Below are positions 52,000-59,124 of a stretch of DNA of 64,000 bases, one piece after another. The first letter of the stretch is position 1. Each line of letters opens with the position of its first letter. The notes under the pieces were generated by a model, which had not been told where the DNA came from, made no database searches, and saw nothing but the letters and a program-made list of their open reading frames with translations. This DNA comes from an uncultured Clostridia bacterium (GTDB lineage Bacteria; Bacillota; Clostridia; Christensenellales; CAG-917). The stretch is taken from NCBI GenBank assembly GCA_944349635.1, contig CALVNH010000001.1, forward strand, positions 462,385 through 526,384. The letters run 5' to 3'. Position numbers and translations under genes: made by a program.

Positions 52000-52749
52000 T
52001 TATTCGTAGTCCACGACGTCGACCCAGTGCATGAGGAATTCTCTTTCCTCCTTCTTGCCTTTGACCAACTGGGATGCGGCGACGATGGGAATCCATTTCT
52101 GGACATACTGTTTTGCGGTGTCGCTCTTCAGACAGAAGAGGTTGAGATATTTCTCCGCGAGATTGATTTCGCCAGCCAGCCAGAAGAGCAGATAGGTGCG
52201 TGCGACGTCGGCGGAGGCATTGCCCTGCGTTGCGTGCGACCAGTCGATGATGTAGGGCGTGCCGTCTTCGGCAATGATGACGTTGCTGGGGTTGAAATCG
52301 CCGTGGCAGACCTTGTTGTGCTTGGGCATAGCTTCCAGTCTGGTGTGCAGGTCGTAACGGATTGTGGCAGACAAATCCGCAGCGGAAATCTTGCGGTTCA
52401 TCTTGTCTTTCAGTTTGTTGAGCAGAGGAGCCTTTTTGGAGTGAATCTCCATTTGCAAGTCAACGAAAAGATTGAGATATTCGTCGATTTTGTCGGGATT
52501 CTGCTCCATAAGCTGCGCTAGAGTCTTACCCTTGATATAGTCCATCACGATTGCCCACTTGCCGTTGACTTTCGTGACCTCTTCGAGCTTGGGAATGTTC
52601 AGACCGGTTTCTTCCACTCTGGCTTGATTGAGTGCCTCGTTGAGTATGTCGGCCTTGGAGTAGTGTTCGTCGAAAACTTTTACCACTTTGTCGCCGTCAC
52701 GGTAGACGGTCTTCGTGTTGCGTACAGCAATAACTTTATCGGTTTTCAT
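52000..52749 (-). CDS. Aminoglycoside phosphotransferase/choline kinase-like protein
   Basis: Encodes 249 residues. The kinase-like fold is shown by VVKVFDEHYSKADILNEALNQ (Lys and Glu), the catalytic loop CHGDFNPSNVI and the metal motif YIIDWSHATQGN. The family phosphorylates small molecules including aminoglycosides, choline and sugars; many members are not resistance enzymes. Its position between adhE and the ferredoxin gene suggests a metabolic or regulatory role tied to this redox cluster. ATG 52749 lies 14 bases after the adhE stop; the longer frame overlaps adhE. Confidence 0.8.
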   Translation of the reverse strand: MKTDKVIAVRNTKTVYRDGDKVVKVFDEHYSKADILNEALNQARVEETGLNIPKLEEVTKVNGKWAIVMDYIKGKTLAQLMEQNPDKIDEYLNLFVDLQMEIHSKKAPLLNKLKDKMNRKISAADLSATIRYDLHTRLEAMPKHNKVCHGDFNPSNVIIAEDGTPYIIDWSHATQGNASADVARTYLLFWLAGEINLAEKYLNLFCLKSDTAKQYVQKWIPIVAASQLVKGKKEEREFLMHWVDVVDYE

Positions 52750-52763
52750 AACTGCTTTCCTCC

Positions 52764-55373
52764 TTATTTGCCGTAATATGCGTTGAGATACATCTGCTTG
52801 ATTTCGCTCATCAGCGGGTAGCGGGGATTTGCGCCGGTGCACTGGTCGTCAAACGCCTGTTCCACCATTTCGTCGAGTCTTTCGAGGAAGTATTTTTCGT
52901 CGATGCCGTACTCCTTGATGGTCTTCTTGATGCCGACTTTGGCTTTGAGTTCGTCGATGAGCTTGATGAGACCTTCCAGCTTGTCCTCGTCGGTCTTGCC
53001 CTTCACGCCGAGAGCCTCGGCGACTTCGGCATACCTTGCGAGGGTGTGCGGGTGGTCGTACTGCGGGAAGGTACCCATTTTGGCGGGAACTTCTGCCGCG
53101 TTGAAGCGCAACACTTCGTCAATCATCAGAGCGTTTGCCACGCCGTGGGGCAGGTGGTGGAAGGCACCCAGTTTGTGCGCCATGGAGTGGCAAACACCGA
53201 GGAATGCGTTTGCAAACGCCATACCTGCCATGGTGGCCGCGTTTGCCATCTTTTCGCGCGCTTCGGGGTCGTTGGCACCGTTGTCGTAGGCGCGGGGCAG
53301 ATATTTGAATATGTTTTGCAGGCTGCGGATTGCGAGTCCGTCGGTGTAGTCCGTCGCCATCATCGAAGCGTAGGCTTCGAGGTTGTGCGTGACGGCGTCG
53401 ATGCCGCTCGCCGCGGTCAGACCCTTGGGTGCGTTCATCATCATATCCGCGTCGACGATTGCCATATTGGGCATAAGCTCGTAATCGGCAAGAGGATATT
53501 TGACGCCCGTCGTTTCATCGGTTATGACGGCGAAAGGAGTGACTTCGCTGCCCGTTCCGGCAGAGGTGGGGACTGCGATGAAGTATGCCTTTTCGCCCAT
53601 CTTCGGGAAGGTGTACACGCGCTTTCTGATGTCCATAAAGCGCATTGCAAGGTCCATGAAGTCCACTTCGGGGTGTTCGTACATCACCCACATGATTTTG
53701 CCCGCGTCCATTGCGGAGCCGCCGCCGACGGCGATGATGCAGTCGGGTTCGAAAGCGCGCATTGCTTTCGTGCCCTCTTTCGCGCAGGCGAGAGTGGGGT
53801 CGGGCGCGACGTCGAAGAACGTGGTGTGCGCGATGCCCATTTCGTCGAGTTTGTCGGTGATGGTCTTCGTATATCCATTATGATACAAAAAACTGTCCGT
53901 GACAATAAAGGCTTTGCGTTTTCCCATAACATTTTTCAATTCGTCGAGGGCAACGGGCAGACAACCTTTCTTGATGTACACCTTTTCGGGTGCTCTGAAC
54001 CAAAGCATATTTTCTCTCCTTTCGGCTACCGTTTTGATGTTGACGAGGTGTTTGACACCCACGTTTTCGCTGACGCTGTTTCCGCCCCAGCTTCCACAGC
54101 CGAGTGTGAGCGAGGGGGTGAGTTTGAAGTTGTAGAGGTCACCGATACCGCCCTGGGAAGAGGGAGTGTTGACCAGTATGCGACAGGTCTTCATGCGGTG
54201 AGAGTATTCTTCGATTTTGGCTTTCTGCGTCACGGCGTCGACATAAAGCGACGCGGTGTGACCGTATCCGCCGTCCGCGATGAGGTGTTCCGCTTTGTCG
54301 AGAGCGTCGCCGAAATCCTTGGCTCTGTACATTGCGAGCACGGGGGAGAGTTTTTCGTGCGCGAACTCTTCGGAGATGTCAACCGATTCCACTTCGCCAA
54401 TCAGGACTTTTGCCGTTTCGGGAACGGTCACGCCTGCGAGTTCGGCGATTCTGAACGCGCTCTGTCCGACGATTTTGGCATTGAGGGCGCCGTTTATGAG
54501 AATGGTTTTGCGGACCTTTTCGAGTTCGTCCTCTTTGAGGAAGTAGCAGCCCCTTGCGGCAAATTCCTTTTTAACTTTCGCATACACTTTGTCCAGCACG
54601 ATGACGGACTGTTCGGACGCGCAAATCATGCCGTTGTCGAAAGTTTTGCTGTGAATTATGCTGTTCACGGCGAGCAGGATGTCCGCGGTGTCGTCGATGA
54701 TGGCGGGAGTGTTGCCCGCGCCGACGCCGAGAGCGGGTTTGCCGCTGCTGTAAGCCGCTTTGACCATGCCGGGACCGCCCGTTGCGAGAATGATGTCGGC
54801 TTCTTTCATAAGAAGATTGGTCATTTCGAGGGAAGGAATGTCAATCCAGTCGATGATACCTTCGGGCGCGCCTGCCTTTACGGCGGCTTCGAGCACGATT
54901 TTCGCCGCGGCAATGGTGCAGCCTTTTGCTCTGGGGTGAGGGCTGATGATTATGCCGTTGCGGGTTTTCAGAGCGATGAGGGTCTTGAAAATGGCGGTGG
55001 AAGTGGGGTTGGTCGTGGGAATGACCGCTCCGATGACGCCGATAGGTTCGGCAACTTTCTTGATGCCGAATGCTGCGTTTTCCTCAATCACACCGCAAGT
55101 GCGGGTGTTTTTGTAGGCGTTGTAAATGTATTCGGACGCGTAATGGTTTTTGATAACCTTGTCTTCGACGACGCCCATACCGGTTTCCGCAACAGCCATC
55201 TTGGCAAGAGGAATGCGCTGTTGGTTGGCGGCAACCGCCGCTGCAAAGAAAATCTTGTCGACTTGTTCCTGCGTGAATTCGGCGAATTTTTTCTGCGCTT
55301 CGCGGACTCTCGCAATGGTGTCTTCAAGTTTTTCGACGCTGTCAACAACTTGATATTTTTTCATTTCTTCCAT
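52764..55373 (-). CDS. adhE: Bifunctional acetaldehyde-CoA / alcohol dehydrogenase
   Basis: Encodes 869 residues, full length for AdhE. Residues 1-440 are the CoA-acylating aldehyde dehydrogenase, with the catalytic Cys in DNGMICASEQSVIV. A linker leads to the iron-type alcohol dehydrogenase at about 455-869, with GGGSAMDAGK, the metal-binding residues in AVTHNLEAYAS, GVCHSMAHKLGAFHHLPHGVANA and YDHPH. It reduces acetyl-CoA to ethanol and reoxidises two NADH. GGAGA precedes ATG 55373. rex lies 12 bases upstream, consistent with NADH-sensitive control. Confidence 0.97.
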   Translation of the reverse strand: MEEMKKYQVVDSVEKLEDTIARVREAQKKFAEFTQEQVDKIFFAAAVAANQQRIPLAKMAVAETGMGVVEDKVIKNHYASEYIYNAYKNTRTCGVIEENAAFGIKKVAEPIGVIGAVIPTTNPTSTAIFKTLIALKTRNGIIISPHPRAKGCTIAAAKIVLEAAVKAGAPEGIIDWIDIPSLEMTNLLMKEADIILATGGPGMVKAAYSSGKPALGVGAGNTPAIIDDTADILLAVNSIIHSKTFDNGMICASEQSVIVLDKVYAKVKKEFAARGCYFLKEDELEKVRKTILINGALNAKIVGQSAFRIAELAGVTVPETAKVLIGEVESVDISEEFAHEKLSPVLAMYRAKDFGDALDKAEHLIADGGYGHTASLYVDAVTQKAKIEEYSHRMKTCRILVNTPSSQGGIGDLYNFKLTPSLTLGCGSWGGNSVSENVGVKHLVNIKTVAERRENMLWFRAPEKVYIKKGCLPVALDELKNVMGKRKAFIVTDSFLYHNGYTKTITDKLDEMGIAHTTFFDVAPDPTLACAKEGTKAMRAFEPDCIIAVGGGSAMDAGKIMWVMYEHPEVDFMDLAMRFMDIRKRVYTFPKMGEKAYFIAVPTSAGTGSEVTPFAVITDETTGVKYPLADYELMPNMAIVDADMMMNAPKGLTAASGIDAVTHNLEAYASMMATDYTDGLAIRSLQNIFKYLPRAYDNGANDPEAREKMANAATMAGMAFANAFLGVCHSMAHKLGAFHHLPHGVANALMIDEVLRFNAAEVPAKMGTFPQYDHPHTLARYAEVAEALGVKGKTDEDKLEGLIKLIDELKAKVGIKKTIKEYGIDEKYFLERLDEMVEQAFDDQCTGANPRYPLMSEIKQMYLNAYYGK

Positions 55374-55385
55374 ATCGGTCTCCTG

Positions 55386-56042
55386 TTAATTGTTTTCTTC
55401 TTTGCTTAATATGTCTTTAAGTTTTGCAGACAGCACCGCGAGCGACGCCGCCATGTTTTCGTTTTTTACCGCCACGGAATCGGGCAGAGACAGCGACACG
55501 GGCGAAAAGTTCCATATCGCGCGCACCCCCGCTTCCACCGCCGCGTCCGCCGACGCCTGTGCCTGGGAGGCGGGCAGAGTGAGAATGGCAATTTTTATGC
55601 CGAGTTTTTTGACCGTGGCACCGAGTTTGGAAACGTGCAGAATCTTCTTCCCGTTTACGTCCGTGCCCACAAGAGCTTCGTTCACGTCGAATCCCGCAAT
55701 GATGTGCAGACCGTATTTCTCGAATCCGCTGTAACCCATAAGCGCCTGTCCCAGCTTGCCGACGCCTATGATGACGGCGTCTTTCGCGTGGTCGTAGCCC
55801 ATAAAGCACTCTATGTCGTGAATGAGGTCGGGGATGTAATACCCGACGCGGGGTTTACCTTCGTTGACCACCGCCATGGACAAATCCTTCTTTACGACGG
55901 CGGGGTTTTCCTGCATCGCCTCGGCAAGCGCCACGGAAGAGATGAACTCCGCACCGTCCGCCTCGATTTTTTTCAGATAACGCAGATAGCCAGGCATGCG
56001 TTGCAGGGTTGCCAATGATAGACTTTTGTCGGATTCTGCCAT
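55386..56042 (-). CDS. rex: Redox-sensing transcriptional repressor Rex
   Basis: Encodes 218 residues. The N-terminal winged helix spans about 1-80 (SLATLQRMPGYLRYLKKI, VALAEAMQENPAVVKKDLS). The Rossmann domain has VIIGVGKLGQALMGYSGF and the domain-swapped C-terminal helix. The second DNA-facing motif VGYYIPDLI is the usual GY-x2-x-L region. Rex leaves DNA when NADH is high and typically represses adhE and fermentation genes. It heads the seven-gene minus-strand cluster. ATG 56042 follows AGGAGG. Confidence 0.95.
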   Translation of the reverse strand: MAESDKSLSLATLQRMPGYLRYLKKIEADGAEFISSVALAEAMQENPAVVKKDLSMAVVNEGKPRVGYYIPDLIHDIECFMGYDHAKDAVIIGVGKLGQALMGYSGFEKYGLHIIAGFDVNEALVGTDVNGKKILHVSKLGATVKKLGIKIAILTLPASQAQASADAAVEAGVRAIWNFSPVSLSLPDSVAVKNENMAASLAVLSAKLKDILSKEENN

Positions 56043-56064
56043 GATACCTCCTGAATCGCAAAAT

Positions 56065-56081
56065 CGATACTTTTTATATCG
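56065..56081. promoter_or_regulatory. Inverted repeat, candidate Rex operator
   Basis: CGATA and TATCG (56065-56069, 56077-56081) enclose seven A/T-rich bases, about 15-30 bases downstream of the predicted rex transcription start. It is not the canonical TTGTTAA-N4-TTAACAA site, so the assignment rests on position and symmetry only. Confidence 0.4.
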
Positions 56082-56101
56082 TTATTTCGCGTGTCGATTG
56101 G

Positions 56102-56130
56102 ATTATAGTCTTGTGCGCACGCAATGTCAA
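56102..56130 (-). promoter_or_regulatory. Perfect consensus promoter of rex-adhE
   Basis: Minus-strand TTGACA (56130-56125), 17 bases, TATAAT (56107-56102). Strong promoter strength would suit an operon controlled mainly by repression. Confidence 0.85.
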
Positions 56131-56242
56131 CCGAAAATCGGCACAATTAAAGAAATTTTTTCCCGATATTCGGCAAACGGGAAATTTCTTGCCGCTTGCG
56201 GTAAAAGTCGGAGCAGAGGAGACGACAAAATTTTCAAAACAG

Positions 56243-56271
56243 TTGACAAAGGTACCCCTCTGAAATATAAT
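56243..56271 (+). promoter_or_regulatory. Perfect consensus promoter of the interrupted tRNA-Arg gene
   Basis: TTGACA at 56243-56248, 17 bases, TATAAT at 56266-56271. Transcription would begin near 56278, nine bases before the tRNA 5' half, and would also reach the intact tRNA-Arg at 56417. Confidence 0.85.
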
Positions 56272-56286
56272 TGACAATGCTTTTAT

Positions 56287-56363
56287 GTAGCATTAGCCCA
56301 GCTGGATAGAGCGTCTGGCTACGGAACCAAAGGTCAGGGGTTCGAATCCCTTGCGGCGCACCA
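56287..56363 (+). pseudogene. Chimeric tRNA-Arg remnant at the left end of an integrated element
   Basis: The 77-base tRNA outline is complete but cannot fold. The acceptor 5' strand GTAGCAT does not pair with the 3' strand GCGGCGC, and the anticodon stem TCTGG does not pair with ACCAA. D-stem pair 12-23 is also broken. The 5' part up to CTACGGA pairs perfectly with the remnant at 58846-58890 (GTAGCAT with ATGCTAC, TCTGG with CCAGA). The part after CTACGGA therefore comes from a different tRNA-Arg, delivered by the element. Confidence 0.85.
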
Positions 56364-56416
56364 TAAGGGATTCGTATCGGTGAACGTAGGGCTAATGTGC
56401 ACACATAAAATAATGT

Positions 56417-56493
56417 GTACCCTTAGCTCAGCTGGATAGAGCGTTTGGCTACGGACCAAAAGGTCAGGGGTTCGAATCCCTTAGGGTACGCCA
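56417..56493 (+). tRNA. tRNA-Arg(ACG), intact, carried by the element
   Basis: 77 bases with encoded CCA. The acceptor GTACCCT pairs with AGGGTAC, the D stem GCTC with GAGC, the anticodon stem TTTGG with CCAAA, and the T arm has GGTTCGAATCC. The loop CTACGGA gives anticodon ACG, which reads CGU and, after inosine editing, CGC and CGA. It lies about 90 bases inside the left junction and could replace the function of the split host gene. Confidence 0.95.
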
Positions 56494-56499
56494 AAACAT

Positions 56500-56532
56500 A
56501 AGAAAAACAGCCATATTGTGGCTGTTTTTCTT
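56500..56532. terminator. Terminator after tRNA-Arg
   Basis: AAGAAAAACAGCCA at 56500-56513 pairs with TGGCTGTTTTTCTT at 56519-56532 around five bases, with T-rich ends on both strands. The sequence from here to 56730 has no gene apart from repeats. Confidence 0.85.
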
Positions 56533-56596
56533 GTTAACTTTGATGCAAATGAAATACCGATATAAATCCCTTATTTGTAAATTGTCAAGGACACAA

Positions 56597-56620
56597 ACTG
56601 CTAATCAAATTGCTAATCAA
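56597..56620 (+). repeat. Direct repeats near the left end of the element
   Basis: ACTGCTAATCAA at 56597-56608 is followed directly by ATTGCTAATCAA at 56609-56620. A looser copy, ATTTGCTAATAA, lies at about 56692-56703. The same 12-base unit occurs three times at 58660-58695 near the other end. Confidence 0.8.
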
Positions 56621-56729
56621 GAAGAATTTTGATACACATTTGTCACATCTCATTAATCGCAAAAACAAGTCGTACTTTTTACTTTATGCCAATTTGCTAA
56701 TAAAACGTGCAAAAAATCTGCAAAAATGT

Positions 56730-56758
56730 AAAAAAAAACTTGGGGCAAACCCCAAGTT
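56730..56758 (-). terminator. Terminator of the element's lipoprotein gene
   Basis: On the minus strand AACTTGGGG and CCCCAAGTT enclose CAAA-type loop bases (56737-56758), followed by about eight T. It begins at the stop codon. Confidence 0.85.
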
Positions 56759-58365
56759 TATAATGAAATATTTAATTCTTCAACTTTCTTTTCATTTAAC
56801 AACAACGGATTGTCGATTGTTATTGTGTTTCCCCCAACTAGCAAAAAGTCATCATTCCCATTTAACAAATTGCTGTATAAACTTTCATTTGTGGAGTTGT
56901 TATACCATGCATTATAAACAGTTTTAGAACTAATAATAATTTGATTATTTTTTTCATAAACAACTGTGATATTATATTCTGTGTAATAACCAGTATCAAA
57001 TCTGTGTGCAGAATCAAGTATTTCTCCACTCATATCACCAACATAAGTTGCAATTATCGTTCCTTCTGCGCCCATATTTCCCAAAAGTGCTTCACCAAAC
57101 GCATTAGATGATGCTGGCAAAGATGCGTTTGTCGCTGATCCGTAACCTTTATTTTGCAAATCACTAATTGTTAAATCTTCAATTATTGTATTAACATCAA
57201 AAGAATTGATTTCTTTTCTGAATTGCTCAATATATATTTCCTTATCCTCTACCAAAACTTCTTCCGTTTTAGATAAACCCAACTGTGCCAAAATGGTTTC
57301 TTTTAAATTTTCCCCATTTGGCAGTCCATTAGGTGTAGGAAATATCATTCCGCAAAAATAAGTACGTCCGCCCCTTTGCATTTCGTAATAAACTGTTGTT
57401 TTGGCATCACCTTCTACATAGAAAATTGGATTTACATTTTGAGCATCAGAAAAACCAATTTTAACAACATTTACAAACATATCGTTTAGTTGTGCACTAA
57501 AATCAATATTTGAAAAGTTTTGATCAAAAATTTCACCAATAGTTATTTTTTCTTCCACTTCTCCGCCTGGATCACTTGGGTCGATTGGCGTTGGCGCAGT
57601 ATATGGTGAACTTAAATCTATCTGATTTGAAATGCCCGTTCTATAATTGCCCTTTCGGTATTCCTCATAAATTTCTTCTGCCGTTTTATCACTGGCGCCT
57701 GCAATTATTATAGGCGTTTCTAATAAGTCTCCATCTGTTTGCACATCATATCGAATGAAAGAGCCATCTTGAAGTATTGGCCCTAAAACTGAAAACACTG
57801 TTTCTGAGTTAACATTTTCTTGTGTTTCGCCAGAAACATAATAGTTTACATTGCTCACTGGCAAATCAGAAATTGCACCAATTTTGCTTTCTATGTAATC
57901 AACGGCGTTTGATATTTTTTCAACAATCTGGCTTTTTTCACTTTCTTTAACTTCTTGCTGTGGAGTTAAGCCTGCCTTTGAAAGAACGCTGTCTTTAACT
58001 TCGCCTTTTAAATAGTCAATGGTTTCTTGTGGTAAAGATACAACAACTGATGAAAGTTCGTCGCCAACCATTGAAATAACTTGAAGGTTGTCGTCCTTTA
58101 AGCCATAAGCCTTAACATCTGCATCGCCATAAACATTTTCAGCGATTTGATTAACTTCGTTTTGAAGCATGGCTTTTGTATCCATTGAAACACCAATGCC
58201 ATCATATATCAAAGAAACACTTATTGTTTGCTCACTTGGGGTTGGGGCAGGAATGTTTGGCTGTTGAGTTGAATTATTGTTACATGCAGCAAGTGCAGTT
58301 ACTGTGCCAGCCATTGTGAGAATTCCTGCTGTAAGTTTAAGCCAAAGTTTTTTTGATTTTTTCAT
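56758..58365 (-). CDS. AT-rich lipoprotein gene carried by the element
   Basis: Encodes 535 residues. A lipoprotein signal ends in lipobox LAAC with Cys28, followed by an Asn/Gln/Thr/Pro-rich linker. Two halves appear related: TISVSLIYDGIGVSMDTKAML with a YYVSGETQENVNSETVF segment, and later DFSAQLNDMFVNVVKIGFSDA with IFYVEGDAKTTVYYEM. A Pro/Asp linker separates them near residue 265. Codon use is far more A/T-rich than all neighbours. ATG 58365 fits the signal; ATG 58389, eight codons earlier, is possible. No family is recognised. Confidence 0.8.
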   Translation of the reverse strand: MKKSKKLWLKLTAGILTMAGTVTALAACNNNSTQQPNIPAPTPSEQTISVSLIYDGIGVSMDTKAMLQNEVNQIAENVYGDADVKAYGLKDDNLQVISMVGDELSSVVVSLPQETIDYLKGEVKDSVLSKAGLTPQQEVKESEKSQIVEKISNAVDYIESKIGAISDLPVSNVNYYVSGETQENVNSETVFSVLGPILQDGSFIRYDVQTDGDLLETPIIIAGASDKTAEEIYEEYRKGNYRTGISNQIDLSSPYTAPTPIDPSDPGGEVEEKITIGEIFDQNFSNIDFSAQLNDMFVNVVKIGFSDAQNVNPIFYVEGDAKTTVYYEMQRGGRTYFCGMIFPTPNGLPNGENLKETILAQLGLSKTEEVLVEDKEIYIEQFRKEINSFDVNTIIEDLTISDLQNKGYGSATNASLPASSNAFGEALLGNMGAEGTIIATYVGDMSGEILDSAHRFDTGYYTEYNITVVYEKNNQIIISSKTVYNAWYNNSTNESLYSNLLNGNDDFLLVGGNTITIDNPLLLNEKKVEELNISL

Positions 58366-58410
58366 ATTATTTGTATTTCTCGTAAACATGAGTTTTTATT
58401 GATTATTATC

Positions 58411-58439
58411 ATTGTATCATTCTGAAATAAATTTTGCAA
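58411..58439 (-). promoter_or_regulatory. Promoter of the element's lipoprotein gene
   Basis: Minus-strand TTGCAA (58439-58434), 17 bases, TACAAT (58416-58411). Confidence 0.7.
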
Positions 58440-58525
58440 TAAGTGTGCGATATGAACTGTCAAACAGGGTATTACTCATAAGCGTAAATTTATGATAATG
58501 AACTGATCAATACTCATGCGTGTAT

Positions 58526-58618
58526 GCGCCTGATGAAAATTGTAAAAATGCTATGGGAAAGTCAAAATTGAAAAAAACTTTTTATTCAAATACGACGAGT
58601 ACAATTTTCATCAGGCGC
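58526..58618. repeat. Perfect 19-base inverted repeat inside the element
   Basis: The arm at 58526-58544 (starts GCGCCTGATG) is perfectly complementary to 58600-58618 (ends CATCAGGCGC), with 55 A/T-rich bases between. The spacer has a smaller symmetric TTGAA...TTCAA motif. No gene is seen here. Confidence 0.85.
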
Positions 58619-58659
58619 GATTTTTTTAGCATAAGCATCGTTATTGCTTTATCTCTAAA

Positions 58660-58695
58660 ACTGCTAATCAAACTGCTAATCAAACTGCTAATAAT
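58660..58695 (+). repeat. Three tandem 12-base repeats near the right end of the element
   Basis: ACTGCTAATCAA at 58660-58671 and 58672-58683, then ACTGCTAATAAT at 58684-58695. They match the pair near the left end in unit and spacing. The remaining 58696-58845 is A/T-rich without a gene. Confidence 0.85.
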
Positions 58696-58845
58696 TTGCG
58701 TAAAATATTAATAAAAACAGTTGGTTATCGTTAGTGTTTGTTAATTATAAAAAAACGATATGTGGTATTATGTAGAGAAAAACATACGATATATAGTGGT
58801 TGTTAATGATTTTTATCAGTTGCTAAAAATAGCGTTTAGGACCCG

Positions 58846-58890
58846 CTACGGACCAGAAGGTCGGGGGTTCGAATCCCTCATGCTACGCCA
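58846..58890 (+). pseudogene. Displaced 3' half of the host tRNA-Arg gene
   Basis: From the loop CTACGGA the sequence runs through CCAGA, a variable region, the T arm GGTTCGAATCC, the acceptor strand ATGCTAC and CCA. Every pairing partner is found in the 5' half at 56287-56325. Bases immediately upstream (GACCCG) do not form the matching anticodon stem, so this is the right-hand junction. Confidence 0.88.
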
Positions 58891-58892
58891 GG

Positions 58893-58920
58893 AAAGCCCG
58901 CAGAGAACTGCGGGCTTTTT
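58893..58920 (+). terminator. Original terminator of the split tRNA-Arg gene
   Basis: AAAGCCCGCAG at 58893-58903 pairs with CTGCGGGCTTT, followed by T. From 58921 to 59033 I see nothing else. Confidence 0.8.
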
Positions 58921-59033
58921 CTTTGCCGCGGAAAAACGGCGGAAGATACGATGTGTTGTTGAGGTTTAACGCATTTTCGGGTTTTGCAGGGAAATCGTTC
59001 GCGGGAACGGTGATTCAATCAAATCAAATGAAA

Positions 59034-59064
59034 ACAAAAACTCGGGGGAATGCCCCAAGTTTTC
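59034..59064 (-). terminator. Terminator of the Pr6Pr-type gene
   Basis: On the minus strand AAAACTTGGGG pairs with CCCC-GAGTTTT with one mismatch, followed by T-rich sequence, 60 bases past the stop. Confidence 0.6.
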
Positions 59065-59124
59065 GAAATCGCATTTGGCTTGTCGCCGACAATGCCGACG
59101 AATGCGGCTTTGCGCGGGAGAGAG

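Larger units (their letters stand above)
56319..58852. mobile_element. Small element integrated in the anticodon loop of tRNA-Arg(ACG)
   Basis: CTACGGA occurs at 56319-56325 and at 58846-58852, each inside half of the same split tRNA-Arg gene, as expected for attL and attR of tRNA-targeted recombination. Host promoter and terminator lie outside the two ends. Inside are an intact tRNA-Arg, direct repeats near both ends, a long inverted repeat and one lipoprotein gene. The DNA is visibly more A/T-rich than both flanks. No integrase, recombinase or replication gene is recognisable, so it is a satellite or a decayed relic. Confidence 0.85.

Noticed and set aside
53046-55409. A 787-codon open frame on the plus strand across adhE
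   Set aside because: It is a mirror of adhE codon use with Val/Gly/Arg-rich low-complexity translation and no ribosome-binding site.
56043-56130. A canonical Rex operator (TTGTTAA-type) at rex-adhE
   Set aside because: No such sequence occurs there; only a different inverted repeat was found and is listed with low confidence.
56287-56363. Calling the left tRNA outline a functional tRNA-Arg
   Set aside because: Acceptor and anticodon stems cannot pair, and its true partner strands are found 2.5 kb away.
56610-56927. A 105-codon plus-strand frame inside the element
   Set aside because: It runs through the lipoprotein terminator and is antisense to its coding region; no ribosome-binding site.
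58760-58969. A 69-codon frame spanning the right tRNA half
   Set aside because: It reads through tRNA and terminator sequence and has no family support.
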